Made by a program: the position numbers and the translations under genes. Shown one piece after another: positions 23,241 through 37,660 of a stretch of DNA of 64,000 bases. Source of the DNA: Lota lota (lineage: Eukaryota; Chordata; Actinopteri; Gadiformes; Lotidae); NCBI GenBank assembly GCA_026745465.1, contig JACYXH010000812.1, positions 3,634,454 through 3,698,453 of the forward strand. Direction: 5' to 3'. The notes beneath the pieces are model-generated. The model saw nothing but the letters and a program-made list of their open reading frames with translations. It searched no databases and had not been told where the DNA came from. Position 1 is the first letter of the stretch. Each line of letters starts with the position of its first letter.

Positions 23241-23944
23241 ATGTGCATGCGTGTAGCATGTGTTTTTATATTTATCCAGTCTTTGGTTTGTATGTGTATG
23301 TGAGAGAGAGAGGAGGAGGGGTGGAGGAAGAGAGAGATAGATTGTATGTTGGTGTGTGCGTGTTTCTATTTTGGTGAATGTATGAATGTAATGGCGTGTG
23401 AGTGAGCTTGTATGTGTGTGTCGGCTGTGAGATACAATCAAATCATTGGGTGTGTAAAGCAAAGAGTGCGGCACATGTGTGAGCACATCATATCAATGTG
23501 TGTGTATGTGTGTGTGTGACCACCCTCTTCAAACCTGAGTCTGCACAGTTCCGGATGTGTGTGGGGTACGGTCAACGACTGTTTATTTTCTTTGTGCAGT
23601 GTTTGATCACAATCTCTTTACTGTACATCTATCAAATGTAGGCCATGATGGTGAACTCTGGAGGTGAACTTTGTGTTCAGGAGATTGGAGCGCATTTGAC
23701 CACGTTGTCAGAGTCAAGTTACTTTCCATTTGGTATATGCCTCAGGGGAAAATGCATAGTGGCTGGCAGTATTATTGTATTTTAGTGCGTTGATACTTAT
23801 GGATACGTTGATAAATATGAAGTAGCAGTTTATTACAACCTCCTCAGTACAAAATTAGATTCTTCACACATAACCACCATGTCTTTAACTATACGTGGTT
23901 CATTGGGAACACAACCAGGGATGTTCATGTATCTCTCTTGCAGT

Positions 23945-24319
23945 TGTCAGGGTCGGGTGCTGACGGGGCAGCAGGAACAAGGAGGGATAGATCCAAATGC
24001 AGACAATTCAGGACATAACAAAAAAAGGTCTTCAATAAAGCAACTCAATATCTCTGTTCTGTGAACAGGCAGAAAAACCACAACAATTTGGGAACCACGA
24101 GGAATAAGCGACATGCCAAAAACAATGAACCGACAAGGGAACAAAATAAGTGAACGTGTATATATGGGGAGAGACTGATCAGGGAATGAGGTGCAGGTGG
24201 GAAGATTGTGACAAAGACGCACAGCTGAGGGGAATGAAGTGATTGGAAAAGTCTAAGGACATCTGGGGGACGGGGGGAACAGACACTAAACAACAAAAAG
24301 ACAAAGTCAGATCATGACA
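23945..24319 (-). mobile_element. Solo LTR fossil, Ty3/gypsy-like
   Basis: A 375-bp unit begins TGTCAGGGTC and ends GATCATGACA, so it has TG...CA ends with a short imperfect inverted repeat. It is flanked on both sides by GCAGT, a 5-bp target-site duplication (23940-23944 and 24320-24324). A TATATA box reads on the minus strand near 24160. No internal region remains. The intact duplication suggests a fairly recent loss of the element body. Confidence 0.7.
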
Positions 24320-24324
24320 GCAGT

Positions 24325-25100
24325 AGCAGTACTCAGCTTACAATAAGACAAGGGCGTTTAAAGCTGGTCATCTTGGTGAAAAAAATGTAAAACAACATTT
24401 CATGGGAAACCTTAATTCTTAAAATTATAATTAGTGAAATATGTTCCTTACAGTAAATTACTATTAAATGTCATGGAATAAAGAAATATCGCTGCAATTG
24501 GATTTTTTATTGTAGTGATAATCATGACTTGACATTAGAATTTTTGTTAGTCAAATTTTGTTTTGACTTTATTGCAAAAGCTTGGAATACATGGCATTGC
24601 ATTCGTTCTCATCCATTCATTCCTCCATGCATTGCAGAGCTTCCAGTGATGGATCAGAGGATTTATGTGTGTTTCAGTGCGAGTGCTAAAATTGGAAGGA
24701 ACACACGCGGACAGCCAAAATAATTCCTCAAGTGCTTGACGAGCAGCAGCCCCTCAGCCTATCACTAGGTGTATACAGTTGTATCTAAATATTGTTTTAT
24801 CACCTTGTGGTTACGCAGAGGGCTTGCATAGGAAAGTAGTGTGTGCCAAACATCTGACCTCTACAGCACTTGCAGAGAGAAAGAGAAGTGGTGTAGGTCA
24901 AGAGACGTGTCAAACAGGATTTACACGCTAGTGGGCCTACGTCAAGTGGATTTTGTATCGGCTCTGAAGCCGCCTGGCCATGCCAAAACATTTACTATCA
25001 GGTGAGGCGCAACTCGCCCATTGATTGATGAGTGTAAGGTGAACAGAGGATATCATGAAAGAATGTGATAAAATACACCAATTGGGCCCACCAATTATAT
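24325..25100. other. Intergenic, no gene seen
   Basis: AT-rich sequence between the solo LTR and the likely 3' end of atcay. A minus-strand AATAAA near 25109 could end the atcay 3' UTR, which would then be about 1.7 kb. Confidence 0.3.
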
Positions 25101-26827
25101 ATTCATTTTCTGATTTATTATTATTGTTCTGTACAAACAATGGCACATATTCATATACATGACTTTAGCAACATAAACATTTAAATATATAGCATCTCAT
25201 TTGTAAATATGTTCTGTTTTTACTTCAGTAAAAGTGCATTGTAAAAACATGACACGACACAGGATTATCAAAAATATGGAAACATGAAATAAAGAGGAGG
25301 GAAATAAATAACCATGCCACTTGCATATGTAACAAGGGAAATATTTAAGTGTGTGTGCAGCCTTCAGCTGTGACCTTTCAACTAGGTCTTGGAAGAACTA
25401 TATCATTATAAATGATTGCACATAACTATAAATAACAACCCATGCCCTTCATACCATGGTCAAAACATCTATCTCTTTTGAAAAATAATGTATGAAGATA
25501 TATCAATTTTTACTTTACGGTAAAAATTCATGTTTTTATCGCTTTATTGCGATATCATGCTGGAAAGGATTCATAGACACAGGTGACGAAGATCCTACAT
25601 TTAGATTTAAAACGTTTTTCTTAAGCCCATTTGGTCATGCAAGAGAACCTTTCTGATTTGCATATACAGTATAACTCTTAAAACATGCGGTGGGGAAACA
25701 TGAACTCTGACGAATATATGATCAACCCCGCAACATTTGCACCAACAGCCGGTTATGATTATTCTTTGTAGAGTCAGGGTTGTCACAATGGAGAAAGTGC
25801 TTTAGACCTTTGTCTCTTCGATGGGATAGCCTGCAATGTAGATCTGAATGGCGTGTTATCCCACATGACTATAACAGACCACCAGTGCAGCCATCATCTG
25901 GCATAAGGACATCCAACCAGGCCTGTTTTAAGACTCAACGCGGCCGGTGAGAGTTATCTGGTGCAGACAGGGATCGGGTGTAGCGTGTGCTGTCCAGGCG
26001 ATCCCCGACACCACACATATTAGGTTCGTCTATTTATTTTTCCCATGATTTCCTCGTGTGGCACATAGTGATTAATTCTGGGGACGGCAGCCGGAGAGGG
26101 GTCGCCCACAAAATGGCTCCTGTGGCAACAACGAGAGAGAGCGAGAGAGATTTCTAAAAATAGACCTCGCCTCCTTCTCGTCCCTTACTGTGACCATGGT
26201 CACCCCCCCCCTCCCCCCTCCAGTTTTCATCGTGAGCTCTGAAGAGAGAAGAACACTCATTTATCCTTTGCTTTTGCCCCCGTTTACTTCTTACTCGACA
26301 GTACAGTCCATTAAAAATAGTAGCACCCGTGGGTGGGGGAACGGCCGGTGCTGAGGAGCCTAGCAGACTAGGCTTTATGTAAGGTTGGGTGCTTGGGGTG
26401 CTTTAGGTGTTCTGACTCTGCTATAGCACACATTGACACACTGGAAATGGAGACACGTAGGGAGAGGAAGAGTTTCTTCTTGGGACTTGTGTATCCCTTG
26501 CAGAATTCTCTAGCATTGTGTTACAATGTTTTATAACTAACTTAATAATAATCAACAGCATTTATATTTGCATCGTCTCGACTTAACATTGCTAACATTT
26601 GCGATAAAAATATATATTTTCAGACAGATTTCTAGTCAAAGAATAAAAATAAAATATTTCAAAAGAATGACTGAAATAAATGTAAATGCTGCCTATCAAT
26701 CATGTGTTGACATATCAGTATCCATGTAGAACATTTCCCCAAATGTCAGAGTTTGTGTTACGAAAGGATGACATTTCAAACCGTCCAGGAGCAGATGAAG
26801 TCTGACCAAACTATGTGTACCTCAATG

Positions 26828-29800
26828 TCAAAGGTCACGGCCGATCGTGGAGTTGGGCCTGCGAGAAAGACACACATCATTAAATAAATGTTACCCAATC
26901 CGTATAATTTTGTCAAGAGTACTCAAGAGTATTTTTGTAGATCCCTCTAGTGTCCTGATATGAGAGCACATCTGAAGAGGTTCATTTAGAGAGATGGCAG
27001 GAAGAGGTAAATGTTAACTAGCTAGCAATATTACTATGTAAAAAACAATTAATTTAGCATATACAGATTAGGACTTAATTGTCCAGACGGATCAGTCAAC
27101 GTTTAGTCCTGTTCTGATCAGTTCTGCTTACACACAACTCAAAATCAGTTCTCAGCCTTAATTTCTTTACTAGACTGTCAATCTATTCTCTGAAATGGTC
27201 AAGCTGATCAATTAAAGGCATCACTGAAAGGTATATAGGTTACAAAGTCATACCTTTTCTATTTCAAAAGTAAAGTTTGTTAGTTTTTTTCATTCACGTT
27301 CTCACGAGCATGTTACTAGTTATAACTAAATGAAAAGTAACTGTTTGAAGTACTACAAGATCATATACCATAATATTATTATACATAATAACATGTATTA
27401 TTTGATTATAATTTGAGTATTATTGAAACTAGGTCACCTTTCTTTGGCTGGTTCTGAGTTGACTTATGGCTGGTCTTGTTCAATCCTAAAAGGTCAGAGA
27501 AGAGAAGAGTTACCTCTAGCTGCTGTATGTATGTATGTGGTATGTATGTATGTGGTGCAAGCAAAACAACCTAGAGCTCAACGCTCTAAAGACAGTGGAA
27601 ATGGTTGTGGACTTCAGGAAGAACCCAGCCCCACCTGCCCCCATCACCCTCTCTGGCTCCACAATCAACATTGTGGAGTCTTTCCACTTCCTGGGAACTA
27701 TCATCTCCCAGGACCTCAAGTGGGAGCTGAGCATCAGCTCCCTCGTCAAGAAAGCACAACAGAGGATGTACTTCCTGCGGCAGCTGAAGAAATTCAACCT
27801 GCCAAAGACAATGATGGTGCACTTCTACACAGCCATCATTGAGTCCATCCTCACATCCTCCATCACCACCTGGTACACTGCTAGCACAGCCAAGGACAAG
27901 GGCAGACTGCAGCGTGTCATTCGCTCAGCTGAGAAGGTGATTGGCTGCAATCTGCCGCCGCTCCAGGACCTTTACGCCACCAGGACTCTGAAGCGTGCAG
28001 GAAAGATTGTGGCTGACCCCTCCCACCCCGGCAACAATCTATTTGAGCCACTCCCCTCTGGCAGGAGGCTGAGGTCCATCAGGACCAAAACCTCTCGTCA
28101 CAAGGACAGTTTTTTCCCCTCCGCCACTAGCCTTATTAACAAGGCCCGGAAACCACCCTGACTCTCTCCACACCCCACCCCTGGCTCTACATGCCACTGT
28201 ACTTAATCTGCTCTTGTAAATCTAAATTGTGTGTATATATTTATACATATATTTATACTTATTTTGTTTGTTCTGTTTAACCTGCAATAGAGAACGTGAC
28301 GTGCACCTACATCACCAAGACAAATTCCTTGTATGTTTAAAAAACGTACTTGGCAATAAAGCTTTTCTGATTCTGATTCTGATTCTGATTCTGATGTAGG
28401 CATGAAAACACTTTGGATTTATGTTTTGTTTTTATGTATTTTTAAAATGGAACTGCTCACCTCTCCTTTCGCACTCTGAGCTTCTCGTCATCATACCTTC
28501 GAGAAATTGTAATACAAGTGTGTAAAAGATATGTCTCTGCCCTACATATGCACCATGAAGTAAGTTGTGACATAACAAGTTGTGTAATACGGGTGTAATG
28601 TAGAATGGGAGTAGAATATAGACATTTATTAGGTGATTTATAGTCTGGGATCACATTCTCTGTTACATACTAATTAAATAATGTAACAAAGTTAAAGTAC
28701 CTAACAACTGACACCTAATTTGGTTGTATCGGACATGGGACATAGAAGAAGCATACACTTTGTTCATGGTGAAAACTCAGCTCAGCTTACAAATAGGTGG
28801 GGCTTACTATCATCAAAACAGAGCACATATTAAGACAGAGTATATATGAAATTGCAATCGTAACTACAACTTTTATGGAAAGTGTTAAGTGGTAAACGCA
28901 GCTTGTGAAAAGCTTCAATTTGTTATGATCAACCACAGTGTGTGGGATAAATAGACTGATGACAGTGACCTCTGGTGGTCTAAAGTTACTTACTGCAGCA
29001 CACACTCTGGGATCTGCACGTGCACCATGGGGATTATCTGGCTGAGCTCGTCCAGGCTATAAACATAGCGAATCTTATCCATGAATTTAACACTGCATGA
29101 GAGAAACCACAACATTATGCCATCGTTGTCAAAATCCAAACTTAAAAGCATTTAGTTTGAGCGTGTAGCACATATACATGCCTCTAATAACTAATTGGTA
29201 ATCACAATACTGACAAGCAAATATGGAACCAAAAATAAAGACAAAGTGTATATCTTCCATTCGCTGGACTGGCAAAACAACAGACTTTTCTTGTTGTTTC
29301 ATAGCAGGCATACAAAGAAATACACAAGCCAAGTCCTAAAAGTGTGTCCTATTCAAACTATTGGAGATAGTGTGATAATCCACACATAGTTACTTTATTC
29401 TTGACTTCAGAGCCAAAAGTGACTTTTCCAACATACAGAATCCACCCTCACCTCACACGCCTGTTTTTTTCTTTAAATCTACAAACACAGGGCAGTTTAA
29501 TGGACTCCCACCCTCACCTCCACCCAGTGCTCCACCTTCCCCAGAGGGTTACCTAATGAAGGGCCTGGAGATGGCCAGGACCGTGCGGATGAACCAGGAC
29601 GGGTGAGCGATGATCAGACACTTGAGGTTCTTCCGTAACCTGCAGGCGCACAGGAAGTAGACATGAAGGTGAGCCTATGATGTCATCCCAGTAACCGTCA
29701 TCACCAATCGTCCTCATCGTCGTCATCATCATCCTCATAATCAGCATCATCATCATCATAATCAGCATCAACCGCACCTTCCTTAATCCAATCTTTTCAA

Positions 29801-32800
29801 TAATTTAGAATCATCTGTTTAATTTAATGATACTTGAAAATAAAATGAATACAACACAAATATAAAATAGATTTAAACATACAATACTTGTAAATACAAT
29901 TTTTTTTACCTCCTGTCAATCATCTGGTAGCACTTCCTGAACCAGCTGATCCCGGGCATCTTGCGGCGAGGAGTGGCTCCGTTCAGGTAGATGATCATGT
30001 AGTCCTCGGCCACCAGGAGCTCCAGGCTGCTGATAACGTAGCTGCACACAGCCCATCACAACTAGTTACTGGGGAACGTCGTCTCACACATGCAATCAGC
30101 AGGAAATACCAACGTCCCTGTCTAAAATGAATTATTGCACTAGAGAGGATTGAAATCTGTGCAAATATCATGTTTTTTTTTTAATCTTATCTAGGATAAG
30201 GACAGTCTAGTGGTTAGGGTGTTTGTCCTTCAGCCGAAAAGTTCTGGGTTTGAACCCCAATGTGCACAACCTGTCTGTTAGCATTCTGTGAGCAAGAAGC
30301 CTAACCCCTACCGGCACATTAATGACATGTATCTCAAATAAATCACCGTAAATCGCTTTGGAGAAAAGCATCTGATGAATGACTAAATAGATAAGAATAA
30401 TCAGAATGCAAATATTTGCATGATATAAATACAGAAAGATGATATGATATATGTATATGGTATGGTATAATACCACCATACGTTTACACTACTGAGATGG
30501 TTGTTAAGATGCAAGTGTTCCTCACAGAAAGAGGTTCTCCATGATGTAGGTGTAGTCTTCACAGCTGCTCTCAGGAAGATAGCAGGCTGCAAACACTATG
30601 ATGGCATTCAGACCCTCACCATAGTAACCTGGGGGAGGGAGAGAGAGAGAGAGAGAGATTTTGGCACATTCTTTAACAAACTTCGAACTACTCACACACA
30701 CAATACCCCCCCACACACACACAATACCCACACGCACACTCTAACACATACCTCCGTGTGTGACCACCCTCAGGTAGGGTCTGACGGCCTGCATGTCTAT
30801 CCTGTGCTCCTGGTCTCCGATGACCACAGACCTCCACAGACGGCCGCTGGCATCCCTCTCCTCCTCCCCCCCGCTGTCCCCTGGGAGCCGCTTGGCCGTG
30901 GCCACGGGGGTGTCGTCTGGGGGCCCGGGAGCAAGCACAACACTCACAGGTTTGCACTGCACTGGGTTTTTATTATATTATTATTAAAAGGGTAATTTGA
31001 ACCCTGTTAGCAGGAGAACTTCCATCCAGGAACTTTTGATGGAAAATAAAGGTTTCAGAAGAAATGGTCACATCGGGTTTCATAGCAGCAGGTGCGAGGG
31101 ACGAAGGCAAACGTTGACACAACACACGTCACACTCGCTCGTGCAAGGGTGCGCAGCCCATCGAAAACTACCAACACTGGATAACACGTTTTCAGCTGGA
31201 AGTAGCAGAACACTCGTGTTTTACAGATCATTTACCTAGTTAAGAACTTAATATATTTTAGTAAAGAATAACATATGTTCAGCAACATCAACACTTCGTC
31301 AAACCCAAACAGAAGGGTTTTCAACTGATAAAAGTGATTAGCGGGTTACTTACCCTATAAAGAACCAAGCCAACAACAAAAAAATATACCTGAATTATTA
31401 TTTATCTGTACAGTTGTACAATGTAGTGCATAGATAATTAAGAATTTAGGACCTCAAATTTGAAGTTCCAACTGAATCACAGCATAGGTGTGTCGTTACA
31501 CCCTCAGTTGCTAACTTATAAGCAATAGCTTTAACATTTTATTTTGTTCATACAACTACATGACAATTTATCTGGGATAAAGCATGCTTGGTTATTCCAA
31601 GCCCCCCCCCCCCATTCCTGCAATGACATCACTTCCCCTATACTGACCCTCCCACTCCAACTCGTTGCCATTGCTGTTGAACTCCAGCGAATCTGTGTCG
31701 TCGGGCGTGTCCATGGCGTCCACGCTCAGGTCATCCAGGGACGCCTCGCTGCGGTCCAGGGACAGGTTCATCTGGGGCGCCACCAGCATGCGACGCTTGC
31801 CCTGTGCCACAGAGTCCCACAGCTTCAGGGTGCTGGGTGGGTCTGAGGGTGTCACCAGAGAGCCATAACACATGTAATTATCATTCAACCTTTTAATAAA
31901 GGATGGTATTTCTGACTGGTTAGGCTGGATAGAATGATACTTTGTCCTATTTCCTTTTCTGGCATTTCATTATCTACTCTGATTGTATGGAATTATGGTA
32001 AACATATGTTGTGTTTTCTCTCCATGAATGGTGTCCTTGATTGCTATATTAATATAATATCCGTACACATTCATTTTAACGGGGTACGCTGTAAAGCGTT
32101 GTTATACATTTTGTAATATACTATACTAGACAGTGTCTGTCCAGCGGTACTGACTTGTTCTGTTGTCAGTGAGGCCGTACGAGGACTCAACGTCGCCATC
32201 TTCTGGCAGTGGTCTGAAAAGAACAACAGTAATAGGAAAGTCACAAATATGTACATACACTAGACATGAAAATATTATGGCGTGATGATGAAATGGATTA
32301 AAGGTTGGTTGAATTGTTATTTCCTTGTTTATTTACAATGTACTATTCTAAAAAGAAAGTCCATTCAGAATGTCTTTTTTTAATCCCTTGGTCCACAGAG
32401 GAGCGATGGACCAAAAATACATTGTGTATTAAAGGACTATGGATATCATGAGAGAAAGCAGCCTCGGTAATTACCAGCCCTGACAATGATGTTATAATTA
32501 CACAGATAAATGCTGGCTGCTATGCAACAAGCACAGACACAGTACACACACAGGGGCATAGAGTGCAAACAATTGCCTGCAGTCAGGACTGCTTTTTTGT
32601 TATCTGATGGTAATTGCTGTGATTATGTTGCCAGTAAATTCGACAAAGGCAGGAGCAGGCCTGGATAACTATATTAGGTGGTGGAAAAAGCATAAAGGCC
32701 AACACACTGAAATACAAAAGTCCAAAACGGCGATATAGTATTCTCTATATATAATATATACATATATTTAGCGGCATACAAGATAGTAATGGTTACAATG

Positions 32801-33187
32801 TTGCAATCTGCTTGCAGTGACAATATTCAATACTATAAATAGACACACACATATAGACCCATTCCCGTGTGAGTCACCCACACACAAGGCACACAGATTT
32901 ATATATAAAATAATCCCCCCATATGAGTGACTCAGAGCAGACACCAATTTATACACACGTCACTGCATGAGATGTAGAACGAAAAGCAGTTACGTAATAT
33001 AATGATGTAATCATACACTAAACGACTGTGATACACATCTTCTGCTTCTCTTTTCTTTACTGTTATTTATTTGTTTATTTATTTTTATCTTTAAAGCTAC
33101 TTTATAAATCCTTGGCGACAGCAACTTACAGCGGTAGCGGATAAGGAATCTTGCTCTGGGATGGACACACAGACAGACAGACAGACA

Positions 33188-33237
<50 letters not shown>

Positions 33238-33314
33238 CTGGGAAAGTCCTCATCCTGCCACTCATCCTTCACCTCCATGATGTCCATCCCCAGAGTGAGC
33301 TCTGCTGTGCTCAT
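26828..33314 (-). CDS. atcay: Caytaxin (BNIP-H), CRAL-TRIO/BCH-domain protein, ten coding exons
   Basis: Neuronal adaptor of the BNIP2 family that links cargo such as glutaminase and mitochondria to kinesin-1; human ATCAY is mutated in Cayman ataxia. Coding exons (minus): 33314-33238, 32213-32155, 31842-31648, 30916-30752, 30628-30526, 30041-29910, 29639-29553, 29092-28994, 28496-28461 and 26858-26828. All phases agree, giving 327 codons. The N-terminus has the family signature [19 protein letters not shown] (about 15-33), then [20 protein letters not shown]. The BCH/CRAL-TRIO domain covers about 128-305 ([54 protein letters not shown]). The acidic linker is closer to caytaxin than to BNIP2. 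The tail ([12 protein letters not shown]) is shorter than the human one. The ATG follows a splice acceptor by one base, so 5' UTR exons lie upstream. Confidence 0.94.
27540..28395 (+). mobile_element. 5'-truncated LINE (L2/CR1-like), 3' end of ORF2 plus 3' UTR and TTCTGA tail
   Basis: A continuous frame of about 205 codons ends at 28161 and encodes the C-terminal part of a non-LTR reverse transcriptase: [53 protein letters not shown] and [20 protein letters not shown]. It is followed by a 3' UTR with CAATAAAGC and a (TTCTGA)n tail at 28365-28395. It is 5'-truncated just after an ATGT-rich stretch. It lies in atcay intron 9, antisense to the gene. No stop interrupts the remaining frame, so insertion is probably recent. 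The clade (L2 versus Rex1-like) needs alignment. Confidence 0.85.
29695..29770. repeat. (ATC)n-type imperfect triplet repeat
   Basis: TCATCG, TCATCA and CATAATCAG units in atcay intron 6. Confidence 0.75.
30185..30385 (+). mobile_element. tRNA-derived SINE
   Basis: A box A-like TAGTGGTTAGGG near 30210 and a box B GGGTTTGAACCCC near 30247 form a tRNA-like head. The 3' part, AATCGCTTTGGAGAAAAGC then ATGACTAAATAG, matches the widespread fish SINE tail. Antisense within atcay intron 5. Confidence 0.8.
30632..30658. repeat. (GA)n, polypyrimidine tract of an atcay acceptor
   Basis: On the minus strand this reads as CT repeats leading directly into CCCCCAG, the acceptor of atcay exon 5 (30628). 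Confidence 0.9.
32214..33237. other. atcay intron 1 with candidate conserved element
   Basis: Segment 32460-32660 holds GGTAATTACC, ATAATTAC, GGTAATTGC and GATTATG, a cluster of homeodomain-type sites in non-repetitive sequence. Conservation cannot be judged here. Confidence 0.3.
33164..33230. repeat. (CAGA)n then (CA)n beside the atcay start exon
   Basis: On the transcribed minus strand this is (TG)n, starting about seven bases after the exon 1 donor (GTACTC at 33232-33237). Confidence 0.95.
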
Positions 33315-33316
33315 CC

Positions 33317-33317
<1 letters not shown>

Positions 33318-33410
<93 letters not shown>
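33318..33410. repeat. (GA)n adjoining the atcay start codon exon
   Basis: About 92 bp of GA, read as CT on the minus strand. It forms the whole polypyrimidine tract before the acceptor AG (33316-33317), one base from the ATG at 33314-33312. Confidence 0.95.
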
Positions 33411-35699
<2,289 letters not shown>

Positions 35700-36459
35700 A
35701 AAGGGCGCTGGCCGGGGGCTTGGGTTTGGTTGCTTTAATCTTGAAATCGTATATTGTTTTAATGGTTTAGTGTGGATTTAATGAGTAGAATCTGTTCATT
35801 CATTGAATATGAAATATTTTCAAAGAGGTTTCAAACTTTCAGAGTCGCATCCACACATTTGCTGATCATTATTGTTCTTTTAACAGATTTAAATGTATCT
35901 TTAGAGCTATTAATTTAAATATTTACATTACGTAAACGGGTTTATGTGTACATTTATTTTAATGTAGTGCAATAATCATACCACAATATTAATCATAACC
36001 CAGGTGTGAACTGCAACTATTCCGGGGGGGGGGATGAACTGCCAAAGACTCCCATACAAACAGCTGACTGCGACGTGTGGCTTGCCATCGACACAGATGT
36101 CTCTGGTTAGACTGCAGCTGCTCCTACAGTGAGGCGGTGATGGACACAATCAGAAGGGGAGCGTGTGTGGACTGGGGATTTGAGCCCAGATGGTGGTCCA
36201 GTCCTCAAGTCCTCCTCCACTACTCTCTTCCTCGCATGTTATACACTTCCTGCTCTGCTTTTACCAAACGAGTGACACTGCTTACCAGAAACTATATTAA
36301 TATATGACAATATTATAATGACTCCAGAAGGGTAAATTATGACAAAATACATATACAAATATAATTAGCACATTGGTCAGTGACCACCATCTAGAAATAC
36401 GCTACAGCGTAAGGCTTTCAATCGTTGCGATACTGGTACAGGTCATTAAAGAGCAGTTA

Positions 36460-36560
36460 GGAGCTCCTTAATTAGCCTTTTAGCTCAAGGATGAAGACAT
36501 CGCAGCAGACAGGCTGTGGACACCGGGGATCGAACCCAGTAGCCTTTCTGTGGGATTCGA
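36460..36560 (-). mobile_element. tRNA-derived SINE fragment
   Basis: The minus strand reads GGGTTCGATCCCCGG (box B), then GTCTGCTGCGATGTC and CCTTGAGC, typical of fish SINE bodies. The head and 3' tail are degraded. Confidence 0.5.
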
Positions 36561-36902
36561 ATCAAACTTCCAATCAAATGAGGTCTCAGATGAGAATAGG
36601 AGATACTCACAAAAGAGTTGTCTTTTTTGTGTGGTCTGATGGTTTCCCCTTTCGCTCTATACTTCCCAGTTGTGATCATGTGAACGCCATACTTTGCTTA
36701 GGACATCTGCAGGTAAAACACACTTTTATACGTCAGTAGTGCGTAGTCCTACTCAAGTGAACGAGGTTCTTCCGAATATCTCCCACCTACTTCCTCCACC
36801 GAGTGAAAACCCAACCGGAAAAGAAATCCTGCGTCCTTATCGCATCCCGTGCTGAATCAAAACAGCAGCTTCCTCTGTGAAAGGGAACTCTGCCTCTAGC
36901 AG

Positions 36903-36908
<6 letters not shown>

Positions 36909-36968
<60 letters not shown>
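36909..36968. repeat. (GA)n microsatellite
   Basis: About 60 bp of pure GA. Confidence 0.96.
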
Positions 36969-36971
<3 letters not shown>

Positions 36972-37094
36972 GCAAGTCAAACTAGGACAACCCCCATCCT
37001 GGGGGGCTTTTAGCTCTAACAATTTTTTCTTACTTCAGTTTATTTATTTATTTTTACATATATATCATCTTCATATGCTCCCTAATGAGCCGCC

Positions 37095-37122
37095 ACCCCC
37101 CCCCCCCCCCCCCCCCCCCCCC
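37095..37122. repeat. Poly(C) tract
   Basis: About 27 C, ending CCGCCC. Confidence 0.93.
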
Positions 37123-37394
37123 GCCCAGCCCCCTCCTTCGCAGGCTCTCTAATCCTTCTGGGATGAGGTCATCCCCGTTGTGTGGGAACTGTGATACGAT
37201 TGGTTATGTAATCGCACCTGCTGCTGCCTACCTTCTCTGTGGAGTCCTGGGGTTCAGTGAGACCCGTGTTGATGTTGTCGAATGGAGAAACAGGCTATTG
37301 CATGATCAGCCGTTGGTCGCTTTTTCCTCTCCAGTAAATACTGAGTTAGGTCCTGAGGTTTGAGATGCGTACACAGCCAGCAAGAGATCACCGC

Positions 37395-37660
37395 GTTCTT
37401 GCAACATCTCTGTCTCTCTCTCCCTCCTAATCTCCCTCTCTCCCTTCTACTCTCGCTCCTTCTTTATCTCTCTCCCTCCCTTCTCACCATCTTTTTGGAC
37501 TCCCTTGATAAACCCCTCCTCCACATCATTTTCCTCCTATCTCGTTTTCCATCATGCGATGATGCTCTTGACCCTGAGCTCCCCACCCCACCCCCTCCAT
37601 CTCACCATCCTTCCCCCTCCCCCTCCCCCTCGCTCTCTCTCATTCTCTCCTCACTCACAG
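37395..37660. repeat. CT-rich low-complexity tract
   Basis: Imperfect CTCTCC, CCCTCC and TCTCTC sequence. The frames across it are low-complexity artefacts. Confidence 0.8.

Noticed and set aside
30200-30275. Possible tRNA gene (boxes A and B)
   Set aside because: The fish SINE 3' tail follows directly, no proper acceptor stem closes, and similar copies occur elsewhere in the window.
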